In this document: piece by piece, positions 1 to 8,004 of the stretch | Layout: each line of letters begins with the position of its first letter | Numbering within the stretch: position 1 is the stretch's first letter | Program-made: the position numbers and the translations under genes | Assembly: GCA_945952065.1 (NCBI GenBank) | Contig: CAMFGY010000020.1 | Span: 1-64,000, forward strand | Origin: an uncultured Burkholderiales bacterium | Lineage (GTDB): Bacteria; Pseudomonadota; Gammaproteobacteria; Burkholderiales; Burkholderiaceae_C | Length of the DNA: 64,000 bases | Direction of reading: 5' to 3' | Notes under the pieces: model-generated | The model's input: only the letters and a program-made list of their open reading frames with translations | Told to the model about the DNA's origin: nothing | Databases searched by the model: none

Positions 1-357
1 CCGAGGGCAGTCGGCTCGCCAGAGCCGACCCGGGCACCATGAGCCCGGCGGCGGGTCGAGCCCAAGTGCGCGCAAGACCTACCCAGCAACGTCCGCTCCG
101 GGCACTTTGCCGCCACGCAGGCCTGAAGCCGCTCCTACAGCCAGATCGCCTGAGCGAGTGCCCGAGCCAGGTGGTCACCCGGTCTGACTTGAGTGCACGC
201 GCTTTGACTTTGGCAGCCCTGTCGCTTCCTCGGCATTCTTCGCCAACTTCGGCAGAGATTGCCAGTCGGCCGCATCGCAATCGGCTCAGAGCCGCTACCA
301 TAAAGCCGTGCCGCAAGCGCTGTGAGCAACACCGGCATCCCTCCGATCTCGCCTTCC
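1..357. other. Gene-free left edge with two hairpins and a REP-like stretch
   Basis: I see no convincing gene here. Two perfect short hairpins lie at the very edge: 10-29 (8-bp arms, GCCA loop) and 30-48 (6-bp arms, 7-nt loop). Neither has a T-tract, so neither is a clear terminator. At 117-140 the minus strand reads TGTAGGAGCGGCTTC followed by an AGGCC, which resembles the REP-type repeats of gammaproteobacteria. Only one copy is visible. The rest should carry the promoter of the receiver gene that follows. Confidence 0.4.
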
Positions 358-990
358 ATGAGTGCCGAACTTCGTTTTTTAGTCGTCGATGGCCTGACCG
401 GCGTCCAAACCTTTGCCCGGCAAATGCTGGAAGGCTTTGGCCTTCCTCCCGATTCGGTGCGCTGTGCCAGCGACCCGGTCGCCGCGCTGAATGTGGGCCT
501 GGAATTCAAGCCCGATTTTTTGATCACCGACTGGTTCCCCAAGGCGGAACTCAGCGGCATTGCCCTGCACCAAAAAATCAAGGAAGTCAGCCCGGGCTGC
601 CGCCTGGCCCTGCTGAGCTTCGAAGTCGGCCCCGAGCAAGAAGCGCAGGCCCAGGCCGCCGGTTCGCGTTTCCTGTTGCGCAAGCCTTTCACCGCCGCGG
701 AACTGAAGAGCACCATGAGCCGCTCTCTCGAAGCCTTGGCCAAGGAACGCCCAGAACTGCACCAGCGCCTGAGCGCCGTCATGAAAGCCGCAAACCCGCC
801 CGGCAGCAAGCCGCCGCGCATCGTCCTGCCGGCGATCCCGGTGCCGCCAGCGCTCAAGCCCGGTGACAAAGTCCGATTTGGCGACAAAACCGAAACGGTG
901 CAAGTGGTCGTGGTCAGCCACGGTGAGTTGATCGTGCAGCTGAAGGGGTCCAGCGCCTTGGTCCCCGCCTCCAAGCTGCAACGCATATGA
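358..990 (+). CDS. Receiver-domain (CheY-like) protein with short C-terminal extension
   Basis: 210 aa from ATG 358; a GTG at 322 would add 12 residues, and neither start has a clear ribosome site. Residues ~5-125 form a response-regulator receiver: Asp11 in the first acidic pocket (VVDG, so only one of the usual two acids), phospho-acceptor Asp58 (LITDWF), Ser87 as switch residue, Lys109 followed by Pro (RKPFT). After a Pro-rich linker, residues ~168-210 look like a small beta-rich domain (KPGDKVRFGDK...) of unknown role. No DNA-binding output domain is visible. The next gene overlaps it by four bases, so the two are probably co-translated, though no functional link is obvious. Confidence 0.8.
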   Translation: MSAELRFLVVDGLTGVQTFARQMLEGFGLPPDSVRCASDPVAALNVGLEFKPDFLITDWFPKAELSGIALHQKIKEVSPGCRLALLSFEVGPEQEAQAQAAGSRFLLRKPFTAAELKSTMSRSLEALAKERPELHQRLSAVMKAANPPGSKPPRIVLPAIPVPPALKPGDKVRFGDKTETVQVVVVSHGELIVQLKGSSALVPASKLQRI

Positions 991-1814
991 CGCCCCAGAA
1001 CGGCCGCTCGGCAAACCCAGCGGCACCTTCTTCCATGGGCGGCTTGATCGATCAGCTCGCCCGCGCTTGGCAAGGCGGCCCGGCATTGCCAAGTGCGGAC
1101 TGGCAAGACCTGCTGCGAAGCCCGCAAGACGCGTATGCGGTGCAGGCCGGCTTGGCCGAGCGGCTAGGCTGGCAGCCCTCGGGCCAGCCCCAATTCTGGA
1201 AAAGCGGAGGCCCAGATCGGCACAGCCCCTTGAGCCATGCGCCACTGGCCCCTTCTGGCGTGCGCCAAGCTGCGCCAAACCAGCCCGTTCATTTTGGCGA
1301 CCTGAAGTGGCGCCACCCCGGCGCCGAAGCCGAAATCGCCTTGCGCTTGGCGCGCGACCTCAGGCGCGAGGATTTGACAGGCTTGCGTCGTGAAGCGGCG
1401 GCGGCTTGGATTGACGCCATGGCCGTGGCGATCGAGCTGGTGGATTCGCGCTGGCAAGAAGCTGGCGCCGCGCCTGCGCTGCTACGGCAGGCCGATTGCC
1501 TCTCGCATGGCGGCTTGGCCCTGGGCGCGTGGCATCCTTATCGGCCGCTGGACTGGTCAACCCAAAAGTGCGAGCTACAAATCCATGAAGCTGCGCCGCT
1601 GCGTGCCTGCGGCAGCCATTCACTGGGCGACCCGGCCTGGGGCCTGCTGGACTGGCTGCAACATGCCTGCCACCAGGCTTGCCCAGAGGGGCAGGTCTTG
1701 CCTGCGGGCTCGGTGGTAACCACTGGTGCTTGGCTGGTGCAGGCCGGTCTGCAGGCCGGCGACCGGGTGAGCGCCCGCTTTGAAGGCCTGGGCCAGATCG
1801 AGCTGCGGCTGTAA
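987..1814 (+). CDS. 2-keto-4-pentenoate hydratase / FAH-superfamily protein (MhpD-like)
   Basis: 275 aa; the start overlaps the preceding stop as ATGA. The sequence has the layout of the 2-hydroxypenta-2,4-dienoate hydratase / 4-oxalocrotonate decarboxylase branch of the fumarylacetoacetate hydrolase superfamily: an N-terminal helical part ending in QAGLAERLGW, then the beta core with EAEIALRLARDL (metal-binding Glu region), IDAMAVAIELVDSRW, and near the C-terminus GSVVTTGAWLVQAGLQAGDRVSARFEGLG. These enzymes hydrate or decarboxylate small keto acids from meta-cleavage of aromatics. No other aromatic-degradation gene lies beside it, so the substrate is unknown. Confidence 0.8.
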   Translation: MTPQNGRSANPAAPSSMGGLIDQLARAWQGGPALPSADWQDLLRSPQDAYAVQAGLAERLGWQPSGQPQFWKSGGPDRHSPLSHAPLAPSGVRQAAPNQPVHFGDLKWRHPGAEAEIALRLARDLRREDLTGLRREAAAAWIDAMAVAIELVDSRWQEAGAAPALLRQADCLSHGGLALGAWHPYRPLDWSTQKCELQIHEAAPLRACGSHSLGDPAWGLLDWLQHACHQACPEGQVLPAGSVVTTGAWLVQAGLQAGDRVSARFEGLGQIELRL

Positions 1815-1821
1815 AGCCGAC

Positions 1822-2307
1822 TCAAGCCAAGCAATAGCTCAGCAAGAGCAAGAGCGGGTAAGGCAGGGCCACCGTCGGGCGGCAGGCACTGGCGGCGTAT
1901 TCTTTCAGCAAGCCCAAGCCACGCGGGCGCTGCGCCAGCCATTCGCTGTGCAACTGCATAGCCAGCACCGCAGGCGCAGGTGGCGATGTCGGTGAAGTCG
2001 ACGCGATGGGCGACATGGCCGCCCGCAAGCCCTGCTCGATGCGCAGCAATCGATCCGCCAAACGCGCTTGAAAGGTCTTGAGCACCGCCTCTTGCACCCA
2101 CAAGAGCAAGATCAGGGACCACGCCAAAGGCGCTGCCAAGCCCCAGGCGCAGACGCCCAGCGCGCTGAGTTTGAGCCCCAGCGCGGCCCACTCGTAATGC
2201 TCGTGCTGGGCCTGCAGGGCCAGCCATTCCGACCTCAAGCCCTCGGTCTGACCGGCGTTCACACCCGCCGCCATCTCGCAGGACTCGTCGAGCCCCGGCG
2301 GACTCAT
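1822..2307 (-). CDS. Small hypothetical membrane protein
   Basis: 161 aa. I do not recognise a family. A hydrophobic segment spans roughly residues 42-72 (one long or two closely spaced membrane helices), followed by a charged helix (ARLADRLLRIEQ) and a Ser/Pro-rich stretch. The C-terminus is again hydrophobic (PYPLLLLLSYCLA). The start codon overlaps the stop of uup by four bases (ATGA), so it is translationally coupled to the ABC-F gene upstream. It is convergent with the hydratase gene, with only 7 bases between the stops. Confidence 0.6.
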   Translation of the reverse strand: MSPPGLDESCEMAAGVNAGQTEGLRSEWLALQAQHEHYEWAALGLKLSALGVCAWGLAAPLAWSLILLLWVQEAVLKTFQARLADRLLRIEQGLRAAMSPIASTSPTSPPAPAVLAMQLHSEWLAQRPRGLGLLKEYAASACRPTVALPYPLLLLLSYCLA

Positions 2308-4187
2308 TTGGACTCCAGCACTTCCCAGCGCTCCATCAAGGCCAGGAGTTCGTTGTCGATGTCACCGGCCCGGGCTGTCACTTCTGCGATGCGTGCCGCG
2401 CCCTGGGTGTAGAGCTCGCTGCCATTGAGCAAAGCATTGAGTTGCAGCTGCTCGGCCTCCAAGGCCGCCACCTTGGCGGGCAACTCATCCAGCTCGCGCT
2501 GCTCTTTGTAGCTGAGCTTTTTCTTGCTGGCCACCACGGGTGCCGGGGCCGGGGCTGGGGCCGCAGCGGGCGCGGCTGCGGGAGCCTGCTTGGCCTTGTT
2601 GGCTTCGTTGATGGCGGTGGCGCGTTTGGACTGGGTCAACCAATCTTGCACGCCGCCCTCGTACTCGCGCCAACGGCCGTCGCCCTCGTTGACGATGGTG
2701 GAGGTGACCACATTGTCCAGAAAGCGCCGGTCGTGGCTGACCAGAAACACGGTGCCGTCGTACTCGCTCAACAGTTCTTCGAGCAGCTCCAGGGTTTCGA
2801 TGTCCAAGTCATTGGTGGGCTCATCCAGCACCAAGACATTGGCCGGCCGCGCGAACAAGCGCGCCAACAGCAAGCGGTTGCGCTCGCCCCCTGACAAACT
2901 GCGCACCGGCGAATTGGCCCGCGCGGGCGAGAACAAAAAGTCGCCCAGATAGCTCTTCACATGCTTGCGCTGATTGCCGATTTCGATCCATTCGGAGCCG
3001 GGGCTGATGGTGTCGGCCAAGGTGGCATCCAGATTCAACACATCGCGCATCTGATCAAAGTAGGCGATATTGATCTTGGAGCCCATCCGGGCTTCGCCGC
3101 TGTCGGGCGCGAGCTGCCCCAGAATCATCTTCAAAAGCGTGGTCTTGCCCGCGCCATTGGGGCCCACCAAACCCACCTTGTCGCCGCGCAGAATCGTGCA
3201 AGTGAAGTCGCGCACGATGACCCGGTCGCCAAAGCTCTTGTTGACGTTTTCCAGCTCGGCCACGATCTTGCCGCTGGCACCGCCGGTGTCGATGTCTAAC
3301 TTGACTTTGCCCTGCACATCGCGCCGCGCCGCATGCGCCAAACGCATCTGTTCCAAGCGCTGGATGCGCGCCACGCTGCGGGTACGCCGCGCTTCAACGC
3401 CCTTGCGAATCCAGATTTCTTCCTGGGCCAAGAGCTTGTCGAAACGCGCGTTGTAAAGCGCCTCGTTCTCCAGCTCAAAGGCCTTGGCTGCGGTAAAGGC
3501 CGCGAAGTTGCCCGGGTAGCCGCGCAGCTGACCCCGGTCGAGCTCGACGATGCGGTTGGCCACATTGTCCAAAAAGCTCCGATCGTGGGTGATCAGCAGC
3601 AAGGAACCTTTGAAATTGTTGAGCAGCTCTTCCAGCCACGTGATGGCATCCAGGTCCAGATGATTGGTTGGCTCATCGAGCAACAAGACATCGGGCTGGG
3701 CCACCAAGGCGCGGCCCAGGGCCACACGCTTTTTCAAGCCACCCGACAGCGAGCCCACCACCCGAGAACCATCCAGACCCAGGCGCTGCAGGGTCTCTTC
3801 GACACGCTGCTCCCAGTTCCAAGCACCAATATGCTCAATGCGCTCGGCCACCCATTCGAGATCGTCCTCCGGATCATGGATCTCGTAGCGTTCACGCAAG
3901 GCCTTGGCCTCGGCCACGCCCTCGCTGACCGTCTCAAAAATGCTGGACTCCGGGTTCATCACAGGTTCTTGCGGCACATAAACGCTGGTCAGCCCTTGCT
4001 GCAATTGCAGCAAGCCATCATCGAGTTTCTCGATTTGAGCCAGCACTTTCAGCAGCGACGATTTGCCAGTGCCATTGCGACCAATCAGGCCGACACGCTC
4101 ACCCATTTCGAGCGAGAACGAAGCGCCATCGAGCAGGGCCACATGGCCGTAAGCGAGATGGGCATTGGAGATTGAGAGAACTGCCAT
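2304..4187 (-). CDS. uup: ABC-F family ATPase, Uup type
   Basis: 627 aa from ATG 4187 (MAVLSISNAHLAYG). A longer reading frame to 4301 exists, but homologues begin at this methionine. Two ABC ATPase domains sit in tandem without membrane segments: Walker A IGRNGTGKSS, signature LSGGLKKR and LLLDEPTNHLD in the first; VGPNGAGKTT, SLSGGERNRL and LVLDEPTNDLD in the second. An interdomain linker follows the first domain. After an Ala/Pro-rich spacer (~540-560) a charged coiled coil (YKEQRELDELPAKVAALEAE) closes the protein, as is typical of Uup rather than EttA. ABC-F proteins act on the ribosome; Uup also influences transposon excision and tandem-repeat stability in E. coli. No resistance function is implied. 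Confidence 0.92.
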   Translation of the reverse strand: MAVLSISNAHLAYGHVALLDGASFSLEMGERVGLIGRNGTGKSSLLKVLAQIEKLDDGLLQLQQGLTSVYVPQEPVMNPESSIFETVSEGVAEAKALRERYEIHDPEDDLEWVAERIEHIGAWNWEQRVEETLQRLGLDGSRVVGSLSGGLKKRVALGRALVAQPDVLLLDEPTNHLDLDAITWLEELLNNFKGSLLLITHDRSFLDNVANRIVELDRGQLRGYPGNFAAFTAAKAFELENEALYNARFDKLLAQEEIWIRKGVEARRTRSVARIQRLEQMRLAHAARRDVQGKVKLDIDTGGASGKIVAELENVNKSFGDRVIVRDFTCTILRGDKVGLVGPNGAGKTTLLKMILGQLAPDSGEARMGSKINIAYFDQMRDVLNLDATLADTISPGSEWIEIGNQRKHVKSYLGDFLFSPARANSPVRSLSGGERNRLLLARLFARPANVLVLDEPTNDLDIETLELLEELLSEYDGTVFLVSHDRRFLDNVVTSTIVNEGDGRWREYEGGVQDWLTQSKRATAINEANKAKQAPAAAPAAAPAPAPAPVVASKKKLSYKEQRELDELPAKVAALEAEQLQLNALLNGSELYTQGAARIAEVTARAGDIDNELLALMERWEVLESK

Positions 4188-4496
4188 AGCCCGCGATTGT
4201 CGTTGACTGGCACGCACTTTCTCAAAGCGGCGGAATCCGGCCGCGCATTTGAGCGCCAACAAGCGCAAACCCCTAAGCGTTTCCCTGCAAACCTCGCGCA
4301 CCTACGGGAATTCCCGATGCCACTTGGATCAGGGGGTCATCGGGATTTCATGGATTCGTCAAATTTTTCACACATGTACAAACACAGCACGCGGCCAGAA
4401 GCCATGGCATCCACCGGTTTTGTGTCCGCCCAAGCGATGGCGAAAGCCTGACTGACTCACTGACTCTTATGTCGAACGCTCCTCAGGAGGAATGCA
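4188..4496. other. Divergent intergenic region with inverted repeat
   Basis: The 309 bases between uup (minus) and the PEP-CTERM gene (plus) should hold both promoters. An inverted repeat with 8-bp arms (TCCCGATG at 4312-4319, CATCGGGA at 4338-4345, 18-base spacer) is the only structure I find. It could be a regulator site. A strong Shine-Dalgarno sequence, AGGAGG, lies at 4485-4490. Confidence 0.4.
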
Positions 4497-5219
4497 ATGA
4501 CTTCAGCTTTTCAGTTCACCAAAGTCGGCGTGCCCGCTCTGGTTTCCGCGCTGGCCCTGGCTTTTGCAGGCAGCGCCTCGGCCGTCACGGTGACCGAAGG
4601 TTTTGAAACCGTGACCCCCAGCGGCTGGACCACCAAGAACAACAGCCAGCCCCTGGGCAACACCGGCTGGTTCCAGGGCAACACCGCTGTGTTTGATGCA
4701 CAAGCCGGCTCGGCCAACTCGTATGCCGGCGCCAACTTCAACAACACCACCGGCAGTGGCGACATCAGCAACTGGTTGATCACCCCAACCTGGAGCTTCA
4801 ACAACGGCGATGTGGTGTCCTTCTACACCCGCACGACCCCGGAAGGTGCCGCGGTCTACCCCGACCGCCTGGAATTGCGCTTCAGCGCCACCGGCGGCAC
4901 CGATGTTGGCACCACCGCCACCAGCGTGGGTTCGTTCACCACCCTGCTGCTGTCGGTCAACCCCAGTCTGGGCAATGAATACCCCCATGATTGGGCAAAG
5001 TACAGCGTGACGCTGTCTGGCCTGAGTGGCCCGACCAATGGCGCCCTGGCTTTCCGCTACTTCGTGGTGAACGGGGGCCCCGCAGGCGACAACTCTGACT
5101 ACATCGGCGTGGACACCTTCTCGGTGACCGCTGCTGTCCCGGAACCTTCGACCTACGGTCTGATGGCCTTGGGCCTGGGCGTGCTGGTGCTGCGTCGCCG
5201 CCAGCAAAAGCAGGACTGA
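4497..5219 (+). CDS. PEP-CTERM exported protein, choice-of-anchor J-like
   Basis: 240 aa. A signal peptide (~1-29, ending ...GSASA) is followed by a beta-rich secreted domain opening VTVTEGFETVTPSGWTTKN and containing GDISNWLITPTWSFNNGD and DYIGVDTFSV, the pattern of choice-of-anchor J domains. The C-terminus is a classic PEP-CTERM sorting signal: VPEPSTYGLMALG, a hydrophobic stretch, then RRRQQK. Such proteins are cut and processed by an exosortase (EpsH-type), which is not in this window, and are linked to exopolysaccharide or biofilm. AGGAGG seven bases before the ATG fixes the start. A strong terminator follows at 5301. Confidence 0.9.
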   Translation: MTSAFQFTKVGVPALVSALALAFAGSASAVTVTEGFETVTPSGWTTKNNSQPLGNTGWFQGNTAVFDAQAGSANSYAGANFNNTTGSGDISNWLITPTWSFNNGDVVSFYTRTTPEGAAVYPDRLELRFSATGGTDVGTTATSVGSFTTLLLSVNPSLGNEYPHDWAKYSVTLSGLSGPTNGALAFRYFVVNGGPAGDNSDYIGVDTFSVTAAVPEPSTYGLMALGLGVLVLRRRQQKQD

Positions 5220-5300
5220 GCTCCGCCTGCTTGACTCGTTTTCTTTGACCGAGCTCGCGGCACCACAGCGCGAGCCGCTCCTCACAGAGCGACACTCACA

Positions 5301-5325
5301 AGCCCGGTTCAGCCGGGCTTTTTTT
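5301..5325 (+). terminator. Rho-independent terminator of the PEP-CTERM gene
   Basis: Perfect 7-bp stem AGCCCGG / CCGGGCT with a 5-base loop, directly followed by seven Ts. It lies 82 bases after the stop of the PEP-CTERM gene. Confidence 0.9.
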
Positions 5326-5426
5326 CGTCGCGGCCAGCCGTGATTCTTGGCTTCAAGGGTGGCGCAGCAGCGGCGTCAAAAAAGTCGCCCCAAAATCACC
5401 AGAAGGCCAGCGCCAGGGTCCAGTCG

Positions 5427-5455
5427 AAAAAAAGGCGATGCCATGCATCGCCTTT
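5427..5455 (-). terminator. Rho-independent terminator of the Ala-rich protein gene
   Basis: Read on the minus strand, a 10-bp perfect stem (AAAGGCGATG / CATCGCCTTT, 5-base loop) runs into a T-tract, seen as As at 5427-5433 on the plus strand. It begins 18 bases after the stop of the minus-strand gene at 5473. Confidence 0.85.
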
Positions 5456-5472
5456 GTGAGCTGGGCCCGGGC

Positions 5473-5895
5473 TTACTTCTTGACGCTCTCGCCCACCGGC
5501 GCAGCTGCCGTCTTGGCCACGTCCGCAGGCTTGGTGACAGCCGGGGCCGCCGGGGCGGCTGGCGAAGTCGGGCTGGCGGGGCTCACGGGCTTGGCCGTTT
5601 TCTCGGCATGAGCGACGGTGCTTTTGGCTTTCGCCTCAGCTTTGGCGGCCGCTGCAGGCACCGTGGCGGCTACTGGCGCGCTGGCTGCGGCGGTGGCCGC
5701 AGGCGTTGCGGTCTTGGCCGCCGGGGTGGCGTTGGACGTTGCCGTTAGGGCCGGAGCGGTCGCAGTTGCAGGGGCCACCGCCGGGGCAGTTGCAGGAGGG
5801 GCTGCGGGCTTGTCCTGGGCCAGGCTTGCCTGAGCAGCGAAGGCGGCGATCAAAGCACCAACAACAGACGAAGCAGCCACAGAAATCTTTGCCAT
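5473..5895 (-). CDS. Ala/Pro-rich exported protein of unknown function
   Basis: 140 aa from ATG 5895 (MAKISVAASSVVGA); upstream in-frame codons are unlikely because they lack a signal peptide context. Residues 1-27 look like a cleavable signal (…AAFAAQASLAQ). The mature part is low-complexity: repeats of AP, AT and AVA with scattered Lys and a few Asp/Glu, ending VGESVKK. No domain is recognisable. Composition resembles periplasmic spacers or histone H1-like/TonB-like linkers. It is a single-gene unit with its own terminator. A perfect palindrome lies 129 bases upstream at 6024-6047. Confidence 0.65.
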   Translation of the reverse strand: MAKISVAASSVVGALIAAFAAQASLAQDKPAAPPATAPAVAPATATAPALTATSNATPAAKTATPAATAAASAPVAATVPAAAAKAEAKAKSTVAHAEKTAKPVSPASPTSPAAPAAPAVTKPADVAKTAAAPVGESVKK

Positions 5896-6023
5896 CTCAA
5901 AACTCCATTCAAGGTATCGCCATCTGACGCCGATGCAGCCGGTCTTTCGATTCAGACCTCGGGGTCTGTGCTGCATCAGTCGCCTGGCCCTTGCACAACG
6001 GAGTCAGGCTTGGCCTTGTTGAC

Positions 6024-6047
6024 CTTGCAATTGTTAGCAATTGCAAG
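6024..6047. promoter_or_regulatory. Perfect 10-bp palindrome (4-base spacer)
   Basis: CTTGCAATTG, TTAG, CAATTGCAAG: a perfect AT-rich inverted repeat in high-GC surroundings. It lies just downstream of the AraC-family gene stop and upstream of the Ala-rich protein gene, both on the minus strand. There is no T-tract, so an operator for the Ala-rich gene is more likely than a terminator. Confidence 0.5.
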
Positions 6048-6052
6048 CGAGC

Positions 6053-6919
6053 TCAAACCCAGATGCGGTAGGGCCAAAAGGCTTCGTCGCTGTCGATGCG
6101 CTGGCGCAACTCTTCGGGGCTGAAGCCGGTGACCCGACGGGTTTCACGGCAGAGATGGGCTTGGTCGGCGTAACCCAGGTCTTGGGCCAAAGCGCTCCAG
6201 ATCAGCTCACCCGCCTCCAACTCGCGGCGCACCTGAATGAAAGCCGCTTCCGAGCGGCTGATGCGCCGCAAGGCGCGCAGGCTTTGCCCACTCCATTGCT
6301 TGATGCGCCGCTCCACCTGGCGCAAACTGGCGCCATGGCCGGAAGCCACGGCACGCGTCGCCAGTTGCTGCATCCAATCACGGTAGCGATGCGGCGAGGG
6401 GCCTTCTTGTCGGCAGTGCGCACGCCAGCGCGGCAATAAAAAAGCCTCCAGGAGTTGTTGGCATTCCAACTCATCCTGCGCGGCCAAGATTTGCGAACTC
6501 AGGGCCTGCCACTCCGGACCTAACATCGAATCCAAACTCACACAGCGATCCGTCAGGCGACTGATGTCCAAACCGGTCAGGGCATGAAAAGCCTCGGGCA
6601 GAAACGCCACCATGAAGATGCGCCCCGTGCCCTCCGAGCGGAACTGCGCCGGTCCGCTGCGAGGGCCGATGAGCAAGCTCCGGCTTGGCAAGGGCAGCAA
6701 ACTCCCGTCCGGCAACACCTGTGCACCAAGCCCTTGCAAGGCCCAGGTGAGCCCACACAAAGGGGTCGCCGGGAACCAACCGCTGCGCTGGCTCTCGGTC
6801 AAAAAACTTGCCGGTGTGGTGTCGCGCCACATGGAGGAATGCACACAGCCGCTCAAGCCCAAGCTGGGGGCCAGCAGGCGTGCCACGGTGTCGGGGTGCA
6901 AAGCGGCGGTGTCCATCAT
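6053..6919 (-). CDS. AraC-family transcriptional regulator
   Basis: 288 aa; two consecutive ATG codons at 6919 and 6916. The N-terminal ~170 residues form a sensor domain I cannot assign (hydrophobic core with ...SSMWRDTTPASFLTESQR). Residues ~195-285 carry the double helix-turn-helix of AraC/XylS proteins: SLRQVERRIKQWSGQSLRALRRISR in the first half, then WSALAQDLGYADQAHLCRETRRVTGFSPEELRQ, the well-conserved second HTH (A..LGY.DQAHL.RE.RR.TG.SP). The gene stands alone; its target is not evident. Confidence 0.88.
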   Translation of the reverse strand: MMDTAALHPDTVARLLAPSLGLSGCVHSSMWRDTTPASFLTESQRSGWFPATPLCGLTWALQGLGAQVLPDGSLLPLPSRSLLIGPRSGPAQFRSEGTGRIFMVAFLPEAFHALTGLDISRLTDRCVSLDSMLGPEWQALSSQILAAQDELECQQLLEAFLLPRWRAHCRQEGPSPHRYRDWMQQLATRAVASGHGASLRQVERRIKQWSGQSLRALRRISRSEAAFIQVRRELEAGELIWSALAQDLGYADQAHLCRETRRVTGFSPEELRQRIDSDEAFWPYRIWV

Positions 6920-7002
6920 GTCGGCAGTTTAGGGCTTGCGGCCACGGGCCCTGCCGCCCCGTCTGGGCGCCAGGGCCTCGCGTGAGCTTGCTGTGCCGTG
7001 GA

Positions 7003-7965
7003 TCAGGTTTGCGGCCCTGAATGCAAGGCGGCTTCCAAAGCGTCCACAAACATTTGGGCCACGTCAAAGCCGGTTTGGTCGGTGATTTCCTGGAAGCAGG
7101 TTGGGCTGGTGACGTTGACCTCGGTGAGGTTCTCGCCGATCACATCCAGGCCCACCAAGAGCAGGCCGCGCGCGGCCAGAATGGGGCCGACGCTCTCGGC
7201 AATATGCCGGTCTCGCTCGCTGAGCGCGCGGGCCACGCCCTTGCCGCCGGCCGCCAAATTGCCACGCACCTCACCATCCTGCGGAATACGCGCCAAGCAA
7301 AAAGGCACGGGCTTGCCGCCGATCACCAAAACCCGCTTGTCCCCATCTTTGATGGCGGGCAAGTAACGCTGAACCATGACGGTCTCGGCGCCGCCTTTGT
7401 TCAGGGTTTCGATGATGGCGCCCAAGTTCAAGCCATCAGCGCCCACACGGAAAATGCCCGCGCCGCCCATGCCGTCCAGCGGTTTGAGAATGATGTCGCC
7501 ATGCTCGGCATGGAAGGCGCGGATGGCGGCTTCTTGCCGGGTCACGAGGGTCGGGGGACAGAACTGCGGGAACTGCATCAAGGCCAGTTTTTCCGGATGA
7601 TCCCGCAGCGCTTGGGGCTTGTTGAAGACACGCGCCCCTTCGCGCTCGGCCTGTTCCAGCATATGCGTGGCGTAGAAAAACTCGCTGTCAAATGGCGGGT
7701 CTTTGCGCATCAGCACCGCATCAACCTCGGCCACCACCAGGTCGACACGTTCGCCTTCGGCGAACCAGTTGAGCGCGTCACCGGTCAAGGTGATGGCCCG
7801 CGACTGGCGGGCCTCGACCCGACCGCCGGAACGCCAGATCAGGTCTTGCGGCTCACAGGCCCAGAGCTGGTGGCCGCGCTTGGCGGCCTCGCGCATCATG
7901 GCAAAGGTGGAGTCTTTGTAGGTCTTGAAGGTCTCCAGGGGATCGGCAACAAACAACAGCTTCAT
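7003..7965 (-). CDS. gshB: Glutathione synthetase
   Basis: 320 aa, the usual length of proteobacterial GshB. It joins gamma-glutamylcysteine to glycine using ATP in the cytoplasm. Visible family motifs are the N-terminal MKLLFVADPLETFKTYKDST, the Lys/Gly-rich ATP-grasp loop ILKPLDGMGGAGIF, MVQRYLPAIKDGDKRVLV, GNLAAGGKGVA and the C-terminal LTEVNVTSPTCFQEI. gshA, the first enzyme of the pathway, lies in the same window at 18088 on the same strand but is separated by about 10 kb of other genes. benE ends 39 bases upstream. Confidence 0.97.
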   Translation of the reverse strand: MKLLFVADPLETFKTYKDSTFAMMREAAKRGHQLWACEPQDLIWRSGGRVEARQSRAITLTGDALNWFAEGERVDLVVAEVDAVLMRKDPPFDSEFFYATHMLEQAEREGARVFNKPQALRDHPEKLALMQFPQFCPPTLVTRQEAAIRAFHAEHGDIILKPLDGMGGAGIFRVGADGLNLGAIIETLNKGGAETVMVQRYLPAIKDGDKRVLVIGGKPVPFCLARIPQDGEVRGNLAAGGKGVARALSERDRHIAESVGPILAARGLLLVGLDVIGENLTEVNVTSPTCFQEITDQTGFDVAQMFVDALEAALHSGPQT

Positions 7966-8004
7966 GGTGGGTCTTCCTCTTAAAACGGTGAATCTGGATG
8001 GGGT

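Noticed and set aside
10-48. Two edge hairpins as terminators of a gene to the left
   Set aside because: No T-tract follows either stem, and the upstream gene is outside the window.
2304-4187. Antibiotic-resistance ABC-F protein
   Set aside because: The short interdomain linker and C-terminal coiled coil fit the housekeeping Uup group.
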